64,000 nt of DNA from Sinonovacula constricta (GCA_007844125.1 CM017563.1:16294821-16358820), one strand, 5' to 3'. Positions 1 through 9,955 are shown, numbered from the stretch's first letter. Notes: generated by a model not told the origin, from the sequence alone. Numbers and translations: made by a program.

Positions 1-190
1 TGTAAGGGTTGTTTGATTTACGTGTTCCGCGTCTTTCTCCTCCTTATAATGCATAAACCACATTCCGTAGTGTGTTTGATTGTGTCTGTCTTCCTCTTGC
101 TAGTTCGAAGATATTGTTTAGAAATGTTTCAGTGGTACCAAGTGTGCAAGTGGGATTTACAGTTGGTATGTCCTATTTTCTTTTGGATAG

Positions 191-344
191 GCTGGTATTC
201 CTGACGATCAGCTAAAAATAGGACTGGAGCCAGAGACTGCATCAATCTTCTCCCGACTTTTGGGACGAGAAACGTTTGTCGGGATGTATGCGAATTTGTC
301 TGACTTGAAGGAGGGAGAGCAATACATGGTTTTGGATGCAGGAG
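191..344 (+). CDS. HSPA12-like Hsp70 family gene, internal exon
   Basis: This exon encodes 51 codons plus one base of the nucleotide-binding (actin-like ATPase) domain of an HSPA12-type Hsp70 relative. It reads AGIPDDQLKIGLEPETASIF near its start and ends in VLDAGG, the beginning of the DAGGGTVD phosphate-binding loop completed by the next exon. It is preceded by an AG acceptor (189-190) after a T-rich tract and followed by a consensus GTAAGT donor at 345. Phase at the 3' end is 1, matching the next exon exactly. HSPA12 proteins are atypical Hsp70s with a divergent substrate domain and are highly expanded in bivalves (family knowledge). The 5' exons lie outside the window, so start codon and promoter are not visible. 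The family call is firm; the particular paralogue is unknown. Confidence 0.9.
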
Positions 345-1048
345 GTAAGTTAAAATGTTAAGATGTTCCTCTTCAACGGCGGTGGAAACAACAACTTAGT
401 GCAGATAAGATACTTGTGTCTGGTAATGGAGCATATCTGTGTTAGTTTAATCTTGGTTAATTGAACATTATTACGATTTTAAGTATAACCAAGTATTTGA
501 AATAACAAGGTATTATGAATATAGCATTATTTCATAAATTTGTGCTAACCAAGTATACGTGTATTTAAATGGAAATCAAACAAATGATAAACTAGTTTAA
601 ATCCATCGCACCAATTCAGCCGTCTGCTTTTAACCCACTGGAAAGCGGCATTGCTTAGTACTCAAATGTGCCCTCAAGCGAACGAAACACACTTTAATGG
701 AACCATCATTCTGCTAATTATACATGGCTCTGAACACGTTGAGTCTGCATACACATTTATACAACAATGCCATTATTGTGAGCCAATAAAGTGTAATTAG
801 GCATCTGACTCGTATTCAAATTGTGGGCAGACATGACAATGAAGTTAATGAATGACATGAAACGGTGTATAAAGCAAGAATCTGATTATATGTGTTTATT
901 GTTCATGTAGCGCCGATTTGTTGCCGATTAAGAGTATCGTAAAATGCGACTAGGTCATCTGGAAGCAATAAAGCCGATGTAAAAAGATTTTATTGGTCAT
1001 GTGGATAGAAAACACCAATCCCTGTTTTCCGCAACTTTATAAGAGAGT
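345..1048 (+). other. HSPA12-like intron 1, left part
   Basis: AT-rich intronic sequence between the GTAAGT donor and the left end of the inserted Polinton. No coding potential, RNA gene or clear repeat is visible. Confidence 0.6.
1044..1048. repeat. Polinton target-site duplication, left copy
   Basis: The five bases AGAGT directly abut the left inverted repeat and recur at 12,207-12,211 next to the right one. Polintons usually make 6-bp duplications. The match reaches eight bases (AGAGTAGC) if the first three bases of the element are counted, so the exact boundary is ambiguous by a base or two. Confidence 0.65.
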
Positions 1049-1175
1049 AGCAGCAGGTGTGGCCAGCGGGCCAATTCGCCGGATCATTTAGCCAATAAAT
1101 CAACGAAACCCCCCCCCCCCTTTCCCCCACGAGAATCGGGTCAACGTACCAAATCAACGGATCTTTTAAATCAAA
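1049..1175 (+). repeat. Polinton left terminal inverted repeat
   Basis: About 125 bp matching the reverse complement of 12,075-12,206, with shared blocks AGCAGCAGGTGT, AGCCAATAAATCAA and GTACCAAATCAACGGATCTT. The left copy contains a run of about thirteen C (1,108-1,120 region) where the right copy has a shorter mixed C-rich tract, and lacks a few bases at its inner edge. The divergence implies an old insertion. Confidence 0.9.
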
Positions 1176-1201
1176 GATCCCCAAAGCCACGTGGGAATCA
1201 G

Positions 1202-1425
1202 TCCTCGGCTTTCTCTCGGAGAAAAGTATAGTTTTGAAGTTTCTTCGTAAGACCTTTCAAGCCGATACATCCAGAATACTTGAACACATCAGCGATTGTA
1301 GGGGGCACATTTTTACTGATATACAGTAGAGGGTCCAAGCCTGTAATACATACACAACTTTGTTTAAAAAGTTGACATACATTATCTATTCCTGGTATGC
1401 TGGATTTGCGTCAGCTCAGAAAGAT
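1202..1425 (-). pseudogene. Polinton small ORF remnant
   Basis: The minus strand holds an open stretch of roughly 65 codons ending in TGA near 1,202, containing LDPLLYISKNVPPTIADVF. It follows the decayed membrane-protein gene and lies just inside the left inverted repeat. It may be a separate small Polinton gene or a displaced end of the neighbour. I do not recognise a function. Codon order without stops and position inside the element are the only support. Confidence 0.35.
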
Positions 1426-1477
1426 GTAGTAATGAACATTTTGGAAAGCTCCGCTTGTGCTTCTTTGCGACCTTCTT

Positions 1478-2039
1478 CTAGGATGTTTTTAGAATCTCCT
1501 CCATGTTCTCCTGAGGTGCCCTTAGGGCACTGATCTCCCGTTTCAGGTCTTCGAACTTCTGGAGCTCATCTAGAACAAGCCTGTACTCGATGTCGGAAAT
1601 ATTCCCGTCTGCCAGGGCTTTGCTCACGATGTCGGTGATGGTATTCAGCTTTGCTTGGGCCATCGCCTTGATGCGCCGATGCTTAAAAAGATTATGGAAT
1701 AGCCGCCTTCCAGCCACCATGCCAATAACAAAGAGACCGCGCAACTAAGAGACCTAAATCAAGCCCTACAGCGAACGGAAGGTCTACGACCGTCGATATG
1801 AGAAATACAACTCCGATTCTAAACCCAGCGCCAACGCTCGCCAAAGTAGCGGCGGCGCCATCTACGGAATTCAACGTAGTAGTGTATTTCTTGCTGAGGC
1901 TTGCCCTTTTTCGGCTTCTCGCATTAACTCTGCCTGGATTCGAGTTATTTGCTGTAGACGGTAAGCGTGCGTGCCCATCACCCTCAGTTGGCAGTGTAGG
2001 ATATATTAGTGGGGCTGTTGGAATCACTCCGTCCTTCAT
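1478..2039 (-). pseudogene. Polinton membrane-associated protein, frameshifted
   Basis: Two overlapping minus-strand frames form one broken gene: 1,692-2,039 gives the N-terminal half, 1,478-1,744 the C-terminal half, so a frameshift lies in 1,692-1,744. The start ATG at 2,039 lies 22 bp after the stop of the fibre-like gene. The N-terminal part is basic and Ser/Pro-rich. It is followed by a hydrophobic glycine-rich stretch (ASVGAGFRIGVVFLISTVVD) that could span a membrane. A C-terminal helical part contains LNTITDIVSKALADGNISD. Proteins with this layout recur in invertebrate Polintons next to the fibre-like gene; their role is unknown. Downstream reading beyond 1,478 (NILEEGRKEAQAELSKMF in another frame) suggests a second frameshift. 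Confidence 0.65.
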
Positions 2040-2061
2040 GTGCGGTTCGATGTTTACTCCC

Positions 2062-2676
2062 TCACATCTCTATTTCAATTAGCAACGCAACCACTCTCGA
2101 AGCATTAGTCCGCCTCAATTCCGGGGTCTGAAAGTTGATGATAGCACCTGTATCAACTTCTAGTGTTTTTTGGAATTTTTTCTAAACGGGATAACGGAAT
2201 AATTGCCTGGATTCTTAGTTATTTTGTAACCGTCTTGAAACTTTCCACCTACTGTAACGCCCACATTTGCCATCTCTTCCGATTTTCAAAAGTTGAGCCA
2301 CAGACAAAGACAAAACCAGTAAATTTTCTTTTTTTTTCATTATGACGTAGCCCACTTTACTATGGCTATTAGTACCACCCGAGTTTGATCCGAACGATCA
2401 TTGAAATGCGCAGTCTCCTAGGGGCCCGCGCTCTTCCGCTGTAATGGTAATTATGGGCTTGGGAATTAACCTGTCGACGTATGTTTAATTTGCAGCATAG
2501 TTCGCACGAAAAGGAAGATCCAAATTCACTATTCGGTGATTATTAAAATTAAGGTGACCTTTCACAACCGTGTCGCCGTTTTTCAGGAGGACTTCATCCT
2601 TTACGCGCCTCCACCATTCATCGGCCATTTTCGCCGAAACCGCATCCGTTAGTTCTTTGACGTCGCCGAGGGTCAT
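2062..2676 (-). pseudogene. Polinton fibre-like structural protein, broken
   Basis: The ATG at 2,676 opens a 63-codon frame ending in a stop after GHLNFNNHRIVNLDLPFRAN. A 'remember the repeat, note the linkage' module of this kind (NNxxIxNLxxP) is typical of phage-like tail or fibre proteins and of a conserved Polinton structural protein. Recognisable coding continues past the stop (TYVDRLIPKP, then GPLGDCAFQ followed by an in-frame TGA and SFGSN), and the end is readable as LRRTNASRVVALLIEIEM with a stop at 2,062-2,064. The gene therefore carries at least two nonsense mutations plus indels. It is the middle gene of a minus-strand set of three. Assignment as fibre-like is by motif resemblance and context. 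Confidence 0.6.
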
Positions 2677-2830
2677 AATCCGACCCCAATTAGGTCTACA
2701 TCACCATTCTGGTCCTTTTTATGTTTTTGGTCAGATCAGGCGCACTCTGTAGTGAAGCAACTGTGTCAACATAAGCCCGAGAAACGTAGTCTACACTGGG
2801 TTTCCACCCCCGCCACGCTCACCAAGAAGA

Positions 2831-3540
2831 TCATTTCACCTCAATGACGACACTCACTTGCAAACCGTGGTTGTCTATTCTGTTACCACGTTCGTCTCTA
2901 ACAGAGGTTGTGAGCTCAGAGATTCCTGTCTCAGGAGCTTGAACTAGGGCTTAGGGGAAACGAATGATTTGATCTCCCCGTAAGACCAGCCACCGAAAGC
3001 GACAACAGCGAGCAGACTACTGGGGGCCCCGTTCAAGGAGTTCTGTGCGGTGTTCGTCTCTTCTAGGTGGATAAACAACGACCTGTGCGGTCTGAAATTT
3101 ACAGGACGGCCCCCTTGGGCACTTCTTCCTGGTTGGAAGAAACGACTGGTCTGTTCGAAGCCTAGAAGCGCCAGCAACCCATTCGAGATTCGAACGAGCC
3201 CTAGCGAAGAATGAACAATGAGATCGAGTTTTCCGGTAGTTTCGTCAAGCCTTAGGGTTGGGCCGCGGAGTTGGACCCTGGATCTGAGGTGTTCTTGCAG
3301 CTGCTGAAAGGGCCAAAGGCCCGGGCGCACAAAGGTACTCTCCTTGGATTAGGTTGCACACTCGGTGCTTATAATGTTGTACTAGCCAACAGTGTACGTG
3401 ATCGACCGCAGACCGATCTTCAAACTCACGTCCCTGTCTATGGGCTGTTGAAGACAGGCCGGGCCTGTAGTTATATCGGCGATCATTTGAAACATTTTGC
3501 GCACGATAGACACTCTTCTTGGAGGCCTTTACCTTCAATA
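2831..3540 (-). pseudogene. Polinton structural protein, broken (possible minor capsid)
   Basis: A minus-strand frame of 128 codons (2,944-3,330) with ISNGLLALLGFEQTSRFF and FRPHRSLFIHLEE is followed, after a stop and frameshift, by a readable C-terminus (ISELTTSVRDERGNR to VSVVIEVK and stop at 2,831). Upstream coding continues in another frame to about 3,538. The order and the beta-rich C-terminus fit the conserved Polinton structural gene lying beside the fibre-like gene, plausibly a minor capsid (penton-like) protein, but I cannot prove the fold. Several frameshifts make it non-functional. Its 5' end is not defined and could reach 4,100. Confidence 0.5.
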
Positions 3541-4979
3541 TCGGCGTAAAGTATAAGGCCGGGGATATCCACGGAACCTTGACGCCAGAAACTTGTCCAT
3601 CCTAAAGTTCACGGCAGGCCCCCAACCAGTTCTTTACGCCAGCCTGCCAGATATCTGGCAACAATACCGAAGTCCAATATCCCAACAGAGGCGACGATTG
3701 AAGATTAGACCAATAGCCAGATAAATGTCTGGTAGAACCAGCTGAACTTCGCCGTGGGGTGCCCGACGGCAGGATGCGGGGTCTCATTTAACGACCACCT
3801 GAACGGACCAGAGGGGCTTGCCACCCCCTCATTCAGTCTGTATACCTCTTCCATGTCTCCTACACCACCCGTCACATTATAACGGAAATGAAATGCGCCC
3901 TCGCTCCAGGATTCGTCCTGGGATTCTCTGAACAATATTTATGACAGGAGAGCGTATGAACGGCTTTGCCAGGAATTCGGGATCGAACCCCAGACAGACT
4001 GGTGTCAAAAAGAATACCCCAACAGCCGCGGTCAGGGGAATGTCCACACCAGAGGGCACATTGCGTGGACCCAGATAGACTTCAGACATGACAGCTAGGA
4101 AAAACACGTCGCCAGCCAGAACGCCGGAAACTTAGACCCCGAGCACATGACGTTCGGGTCGGAGGTCTCTGGAGGTCGTCATTGCAGGGTTTCGTCTTGC
4201 GACTATCGGCCGCCTAAAAACATTTAGTTAATCGAGCAAGATCCAGGAGTTGATGGCTCTTGAAGCACGTTCGTGCTAGATGTTTCGAAAGGCTTCACTC
4301 AGCCCTTCATGGAGCGAATCATCGACTACGTGGGGGTTTGCTTGGGTCCCAGGCCCAAATCAAGTCCCGGAACACAAGCGGCTTCGAGGCGCAAAAGTAG
4401 TTCCTAGACCTAGCGATCAACTCTCCATTCGACATCCAGGCCGCTATCACCCACTTTGGGCGGATAGAGCAGGAGGCTATCGCGGAGCCCGCAGTCCGAG
4501 AACCCGAGTTGATCCCGGCCAATTGCCCGACCGCCTGCCCTGGTTGCTATGGTGGATAGTGCTAGGTGTCTTCCAGTACTTCTGTTGACCAGATTAATAT
4601 CTGGGTGGGCCCTGAGACGGAGCTGATCCCTTCCGCCGATCGTAAATTTATGGTAGTCCCGACCCGCAAGAGGCTGACGCTCACCCAATCCGTTGTAAAA
4701 GTCATCAACGGTTCCCGTAAGAAATTCAGTGGAGAGCGAGGTAGTAGGAATATCGTCCGTAGCCGAATCCAACGGCGCCAGCCGGTCACCGAAATCTTTC
4801 AACGGGATGCCCTCATCAGACATTGTATTGAAGAAACGGGGGATGGGCTCAATACAACATGTTTTAAAGCGCTTACGGTCGAAAGCTAAATCCGCACCGG
4901 CTCCTGGGAAAGCCTTTAGTGGCCAAGGGCATGCGCCAGTTGGTTGTGATCACGAACAATCCATCCACAATCGATCATA
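3541..4979. other. Decayed Polinton coding sequence, unassigned
   Basis: GC-rich sequence of the same character as the recognised Polinton genes, with short conflicting open frames on both strands (for example minus 3,877-4,107 and 4,410-4,823, plus 4,566-4,889). It should contain the 5' part of the minus-strand structural gene and, on the plus strand, the 5' part of the major capsid gene; the two would diverge from somewhere in this stretch. No frame is long or recognisable enough to assign. Confidence 0.45.
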
Positions 4980-6126
4980 ATCCGCAGCTCTTAGTGAGGA
5001 TTCCGAATCTCGGTACCAACAATGCCATTGTTCCAGCAACAACCCGTTTAGCTTTCCAAATTAATTTGGTCTGAACAGACGCAAATCGCTCAATGGTAAA
5101 TAATATGGGTCGGGCGATCATTAAGAAGACCCCGATTAAGATTTCCGGGAACACGATCATGAGTCTCGATGACAGTGATATATTCGGATGTTAAACCGAC
5201 CTCTGGAAAACGGAAAACGAGCGGGCTATTTTCCCATACCAGGGTATTGTCATCACGAATGTAAGAAGCGTAACTCGAATAAGACTCAATACCAAAACAA
5301 GACTGTTCAAGCGAAGGATACCGCTATCGTCAAGGCTAACGACAACAGTTTCACCATTCCACTCGATTTCGAACTCTTGGAGAGTCACATGCCCATCATT
5401 CAATCCGCTTTCGGCGATATACTAGAGTAGGAACTTACGTTCAATGATTATGTGCACGTTGTCAGGGCGACCGACATGATAATGCCAAATACTGAATCGA
5501 GGGCATTGCCTTGGAATTCGGGATGGTGACCAACAGGAAGTTGGCCGAAAGAATCCGCAACAAGTATGCAGGGAAGATGGCGATCCTCCACGACCGGATC
5601 CTCCGGCACAGCAGGATAGTGGTGGATAAGTCCGACACGCTGTGGAACATAAACCCGAACGTCCCGCTTGTTCGTTGAAGGGGGTCTTAATGCTCTTCGA
5701 GGAACCGACTCAGCCCTTTTAACGCCATAGTGAAGGCTTCTATAACCCCAAGATCTCGAAAGTGGAGGTCACTGTCGAGGGCATCCAGAACCAGCTCATT
5801 GCTCAATGCATGCGCCCTTACCAGGCGTGGGACGAGGTCAGAAAACTAATGGCGAGTGGAATAAAACGGCACCACGAAGTGGCCATGGTGACCAAGACCT
5901 CGGGCTCCACGCCTGCATCCTAGGTAAGTTCCTCACAGAGGAGTTTGCCAATTGGCTGGACTTAAGGTCCAGCGATGACGACGGCCTGCATGGCAACGGC
6001 CACCGGATCGAAAATGCCAGCGAGGGGATGACATTTCAGCTCGCGAAGGAAGCAAAAGCTCGGGGAGCATTGAACATATACCTCTTTGTCCTCATGGACG
6101 CGCAGCTCAACATCAAGAATAGATGA
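4980..6126 (+). pseudogene. Polinton major capsid protein (double jelly-roll type), broken
   Basis: Recognisable capsid-protein coding runs across several plus-strand frames. Near 4,985-5,180 the reading contains LLVRIPNLGTNNAIVP and MSLDDSDIF. The frame 5,188-5,430 contains DNSFTIPLDFELLESHMPII. Near 5,530-5,660 it contains KLAERIRNKYAGKMAILHDR, and the C-terminus in the frame 5,806-6,126 contains LTEEFANWLDLRSSDDDGLHG and ends at a stop at 6,124-6,126. These segments, in this order, match the conserved Polinton major capsid protein. At least three frameshifts and several stops interrupt it (for instance TGA after FQINLV near 5,072). The gene lies directly upstream of the packaging ATPase. 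The N-terminal part is not resolved. Length from 4,980 is about 380 codons, less than the usual capsid length. Confidence 0.75.
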
Positions 6127-6252
6127 TTATATCGGCTACTTACCGAAGAGCCCCACTCTACAATAATTTGCGGCATGACTGGATGCGGGAAAACGCAATT
6201 TGCGCTTGACCACCTCGAGCGCCCATTCCGCGGCCGTTTCGATTACATCGTA

Positions 6253-6264
6253 ATCCTCTGTCCC
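6253..6264 (+). repeat. SINE target-site duplication, left copy
   Basis: ATCCTCTGTCCC is repeated exactly at 6,542-6,553. The duplicated codons (ILCP) lie in the ATPase frame on both sides, so removing the insert restores reading continuity here. Confidence 0.85.
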
Positions 6265-6541
6265 TAGACCGGCCGCAATAGTTCAGTTGGTCGAGCGTCG
6301 GCTTGCGGATCGGTAGGTCGTGGGTTCAAACCCCGGCCGGGTCAAACCAAGGACTTTAAAGTTGGTAGTAGTGTCTACCCTCTTAACGCTCGGGACTAAG
6401 GGGACAGCATTACGCCTGACTCGTCGGTGTCAGTATAATGGACTGGCGGGGTTCTGGCCCTTGGCACCTCAAAAGTGTCCACTGTGCTATAATGATAGAA
6501 ATGTCGCTGCACAGTATCGGCAAAAATGCCGTCAAATCCAT
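6265..6541 (+). mobile_element. tRNA-derived SINE inserted in the packaging ATPase
   Basis: The head has the internal RNA polymerase III promoter: an A-box-like stretch (GTTCAGTTGGTCGAGCG) and a B box (GGGTTCAAACCCC) at tRNA spacing. A body follows, sharing GTGTCAGTATAATG-type sequence with the second SINE at 18.2 kb. The insert is bounded by perfect 12-bp direct repeats. It has no long poly-A tail; the tail is the short A-rich AAAAATGCCGTCAAATCC. It inserted after the Polinton and so dates the ATPase inactivation. Confidence 0.85.
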
Positions 6542-7010
6542 ATCCTCTGTCCCACTACCAGGCATAACATAACCTACGAGGAGCGCCCGTGGATGTGGAC
6601 AGACGATGAGGTTTATGTTCTAGGTACAGGTCATACTGATTTGTTGAGAGCTCTCTACTAAGTTTTCAGGGTCAGCCGACATTGTATGTCATTGATGACA
6701 AGGTCGCCACCAAACAGCTCACTAAGAAAAAGGACATGCTCTCCAAACTGGCATTCAGCGGCCGCCATGCTTAGCAATCGGTCTGGGTCCTGGCTCAGAG
6801 GTTCAACGCCGTCATTAAAGATCTCCGTGAGCAAACGCGTTGGGTAGCTATCTTCCACTGCAAGGATCGGGGTAGTTTCGACGAGTGCTTGCGGGAAAAT
6901 GACATCATCCCGCAGTCGACAGGCCTAACTGTGCCGGGACAACTCACCACAACGAGACATGCGAAACTGCTGTCAAATACCTCGCAGCCAAGAAGCTATC
7001 CTGTGTTAAC

Positions 7011-7430
7011 ATGAAACGCCTTTACGTTACCGCCGCCTGCGTCGGAGGAGTGGTGGCTCTTCTTCTTTTCATCACAATTAGACTCGGTGTGACTATAAAA
7101 ATTGAAAGCGACGACATTATTGACGAGCTTCTTGCCGACGAGTCGGCGCCGCCTTCTCGGGCCAATGCTCGGTCTGGAGGCCAGGAGCATGGCGGGGAGG
7201 AGCCTGCAAACGTAGAACGACAAAGGTCAAGACAGAGGCTGACCGACCTTGCCATGTGGAGTCAATCAAGGCAGTACATAGGCAGAGAGATTTCTGCAGA
7301 TCTGATCAAACGCCTATCCGATTGGGGAATCCGAAGGCTCTACGCCCGATATGAGGCTCGACTAGGGGCTAGCGTGACTAAGACTCTTGGAGCCGCAGCA
7401 CTCCAGTTTTACACTTTGGTGGTACGCTAG
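7011..7430 (+). CDS. Polinton small membrane protein 1
   Basis: An open frame of 139 codons starting ATG at 7,011. An N-terminal hydrophobic segment (residues 8-24, AACVGGVVALLLFITI) looks like a signal anchor. It is followed by an acidic, then Arg/Glu-rich soluble part with a helical SQSRQYIGREISADLIKRL region. It starts about 20 bp after the last readable ATPase sequence, as in compact viral gene arrays. The C-terminal 10-15 codons may be altered, because coding-like sequence continues beyond the stop. I know of no function. Comparable small membrane proteins are common between ATPase and integrase in Polintons. Confidence 0.55.
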   Translation: MKRLYVTAACVGGVVALLLFITIRLGVTIKIESDDIIDELLADESAPPSRANARSGGQEHGGEEPANVERQRSRQRLTDLAMWSQSRQYIGREISADLIKRLSDWGIRRLYARYEARLGASVTKTLGAAALQFYTLVVR

Positions 7431-7544
7431 CTGCTCCCGATCTCGGTATTTCGGTAGGATGTACTGATCGCTGACCTCGAGGCAGATCCGTTTGTTGGGC
7501 ATGCCCTAACTACCATCACCTGTTAGCTATACTTCCGCTATGGC

Positions 7545-8054
7545 ATGTATTTAGCACCTATTACAGCAATGCTTAGCACTTTTATACATTGCCATACATC
7601 CAAGCATGTTTCTACTGAGCAAGATAGCGGAACCTACCACAGCGACGGAGGGACATCGGGTTCGGAGCCGACGGAGGTTGCGCCGCCAGAACAGAAGGAT
7701 GAGGCGCCGCTAGAGAAGGTGACTAGGAGCAAGGATCCTAAGCGGATTTCTGCTGGGCGTGCGGGGGCAGATGCGAGAAAAAGGAACCGACAAAAACTCC
7801 TAGATGATTTGCGATGCCTTAAGGCCGTGGAGGCGGAGCGCCCGGTGAGCGACCAAAAGCCAACTACACTATCCGTCGAGCACAAACCCCCACCACCTTC
7901 AACAACGCCTCAATGGCTGATTATCGCTGGAGTCGTAGTAGCCCTTGCTGGAATCATTTGGAGGGTTAAGGGGTCCGCTGTACCACCTCACCTAGTCCGC
8001 GAATTGAAGATGGGTGCTAAAGAATATACACGCGACCCACATTACTTGAAATAA
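7545..8054 (+). CDS. Polinton small membrane protein 2
   Basis: An open frame of up to 169 codons. The ATGs at 7,545 and 7,569 precede a section that looks atypical, so the true start may be lower or in a lost segment. The body is polar, rich in Pro, Glu and Lys (PTEVAPPEQKDEAPLEKV). One C-terminal transmembrane helix is clear (WLIIAGVVVALAGIIW, about residues 125-140), followed by a basic 28-residue tail. This arrangement suggests a tail-anchored or virion-membrane-type protein; that is inference from topology alone. It ends 10 bp before the next start. Confidence 0.5.
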   Translation: MYLAPITAMLSTFIHCHTSKHVSTEQDSGTYHSDGGTSGSEPTEVAPPEQKDEAPLEKVTRSKDPKRISAGRAGADARKRNRQKLLDDLRCLKAVEAERPVSDQKPTTLSVEHKPPPPSTTPQWLIIAGVVVALAGIIWRVKGSAVPPHLVRELKMGAKEYTRDPHYLK

Positions 8055-8064
8055 CTACGTAAAG

Positions 8065-8301
8065 ATGTCCGCAAAACCAGACGGAAAGGAAAAAGCAAAT
8101 GCGATCTACCACGGCGCCGTGGTTGTTGGACTCGTAGTCGTCTTAGCTCGCCTAGGCAAGGCGTCACTCGGAGGGGCGTACCCTAAACTGGAATTCACCC
8201 CAAGGGACGTTTGCATGTCCATAGTGGACATCACGGCCGCGCTCGCCACCAGAGATCTCCTCATCAAGCAAGGGATAATCCCCGCAGACATATGGAAGTA
8301 G
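8065..8301 (+). CDS. Polinton small membrane protein 3, apparently intact
   Basis: A complete 78-codon frame, ATG 8,065 to TAG 8,301. After a short Lys-rich N-terminus comes a hydrophobic segment (HGAVVVGLVVVLARLG, about residues 16-31) and a compact C-terminal helix region (VDITAALATRDLLIKQGIIP). It is one of the few Polinton frames here without visible damage. Context suggests a structural or membrane-associated accessory protein. Function unknown. Confidence 0.55.
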   Translation: MSAKPDGKEKANAIYHGAVVVGLVVVLARLGKASLGGAYPKLEFTPRDVCMSIVDITAALATRDLLIKQGIIPADIWK

Positions 8302-8389
8302 GGCGCCTATGTATTATAATACCATGGCCGGCATTGTAATGATGTTGGGCGTTCCCCGGAAGCAATTATCTGTTTAGCCTATTTAAGGA

Positions 8390-8690
8390 CTCCGACATCG
8401 AAGAAGAACGTCGACGCCATTACTCGCTGTAGAACAGCTTCCGGCAGTTCCGGCGGCTTGCGCCCAAAAAAGGACCCAGCGTATCGATTTCATTCAGGAC
8501 GAGCTTTGCCGGCAAAGACACGCTACCTAAACCTTCCAGGATATAGACGCTGCCATGCAGGTGTATGCTCTGGTCATGCCAAACAAAAAACTTCCGACGA
8601 CCAGCAAGCTGAGAGATTGAATTTATCGTATTAGCGCTCGGAGCGGCCGGGCTCGCGGGTTACTACTTAGAACAGCAGATTAATTTATAC
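8390..8690 (+). pseudogene. Polinton helical protein with C-terminal membrane segment, broken
   Basis: Reading across frames gives a helical stretch ending in AAMQVYALVMPNKKLPTTSK (near 8,550-8,610), then a frame change and EFIVLALGAAGLAGYYLEQQ (near 8,625-8,685), which would be a transmembrane tail. Stops are present between pieces. It fits a further small membrane protein upstream of the integrase. Product function is unknown and limits are approximate. Confidence 0.45.
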
Positions 8691-8739
8691 TGTCTCCACT
8701 TCTTTTTTCCGCTCCTTATATACTCAACCTTCGGTTATC

Positions 8740-9955
8740 ATGTGTCTTCCCGAGGAACTGTTTACTAAGATGCTGGAAGTAGGCAACGCCGCTCGACGGC
8801 ACAACGTTCCTGGGACTTAAGCTTCCACTATGATCGATGTCGCGCATAATTCACTCAATAGCTGGCGGAGGATGAAGGGATCACGAGACGTTTCGGAGTG
8901 CAAGCAGGCCCGACTAACCCTGGCTAACAACTGGGCAGCTACCCGAGCATGTGGCTTCTGCGTGTTGGAGGTTGCTTACGCTCTTTGAATACCTCCATGG
9001 ATCAGAAGATCTAAGATTATAATACAGCCCTAGGGGCTACTGGAAGGGGATACCGTCGATTTAAATCCTGGCGTCCGCGTCTTGGGTTTCTGAGGCCAAG
9101 TCCTGGGACTTCGTTAAAAAGCAGGCCTCTGGCAAATCTACCTCCCTGCTCCGGGCCATATACCGAGGCCCAAGTTCGACGTTTCAGTACCGAACGATGT
9201 GCGACAGACCGATCTCTTACTCTTACCACATGACACGGTTCGTCGGAAGACATACAAGTATGCACTGACTGTTGTCGGTGTGGCCAGCAGGTTCAAAGCC
9301 GTTGAACCGCTTACTACAAAGGAGGCTAATGAGGTCGCCGCTGCTCTCGAGCGGATCTACAAGCGGGCCCCGCTGCGATGGCAGAAACTGCCTCAAGTCG
9401 ACCCTGGGCGGGAGTTCATGGGCTCTGTGTCCCATCTTCTGGCGAAGCACGGAGATGAGGTCAGGCGCGGCCGTATGGACATCCACCGTGATCAGAGAAT
9501 TGTAGAGCGGTTCAACCGGAAACTTGCTGAACGCCTGTTCGGGCATCAGTATGCGGTCGAAATGCAACTGGCAGAAGGCCAGCGGTCAACGGAGTGGGTT
9601 GGTAGGCTGCCCTCGGTTGTAGCAGCCTTGAACGGAGAAGAGACCAGTCTTATCGGCAAACGGCCAATGGACGCCATCAAGGCCGAATCCGTGACACTTC
9701 GGTTGTTCCCTACCGTTCGATTGGCTTTAATGTGCAAAAGCTCCCCTCCGGTGCCGGTGTCCGCTACCTCTACCATGCCGGCGCACTGGAGGCGGCCGCA
9801 ACGTGCGATAGAAACCGTGTGGTCGCTTGAGGATAGGGCGCTCTGTTACTAAGCCTGACGAACCCAGACTGTATTACCTAATGGACGGACCTGGGCGAGG
9901 CTTTGTGCGCGAGGAACACCTGGTGGTGCCCCCAGACACCCAATTACCCCAATAG
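8740..9955 (+). pseudogene. Polinton integrase (retroviral-type, rve domain), frameshifted
   Basis: The central frame (9,199-9,852) holds the RNase H-fold catalytic core. First Asp is in RQTDLLLLPHD (Asp5 of that frame), second in QVDPGREF (Asp68), Glu in RIVERFNRKLAERLF (Glu103), with 34 residues between the last two as in D,D35E enzymes. Coding extends upstream (GLWQIYLPAPGHIPRPKFDV in the same frame, SEAKSWDFVKK in another, so a frameshift lies near 9,115). It also extends downstream after a second shift to a C-terminal domain (TKPDEPRLYYLMDGPGRGFV) ending at TAG 9,953-9,955. The start at 8,740 is a guess based on an in-region ATG. The enzyme inserts Polintons by joining TIR ends to the target. 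This copy cannot make a full protein. Confidence 0.85.

Larger units (their letters stand above)
6127..6990 (+). pseudogene. Polinton packaging ATPase (FtsK/HerA-like, A32 type), interrupted by a SINE
   Basis: The gene begins right after the capsid stop. A Walker A motif GMTGCGKTQF is encoded near 6,172-6,201 and followed by FDYIVILCP, a beta-strand end. The frame is then split by a 277-bp SINE (6,265-6,541). It resumes across the duplicated target at 6,542 with TRHNITYEERPWMWTDDEVY. A Walker B strand LYVIDDK is at 6,682-6,702. An in-frame TAG (6,772-6,774) and at least one frameshift near 6,650 show further decay. Downstream WVAIFHCKDRGSF is still readable. The protein family pumps DNA into capsids, which fits the capsid genes beside it. 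The SINE alone would have inactivated it. Confidence 0.8.

Noticed and set aside
4410..4823. 137-codon minus-strand frame within the Polinton
   Set aside because: No recognisable domain and overlapping plus-strand frames of similar length; cannot be told from decay of the capsid gene's 5' part.
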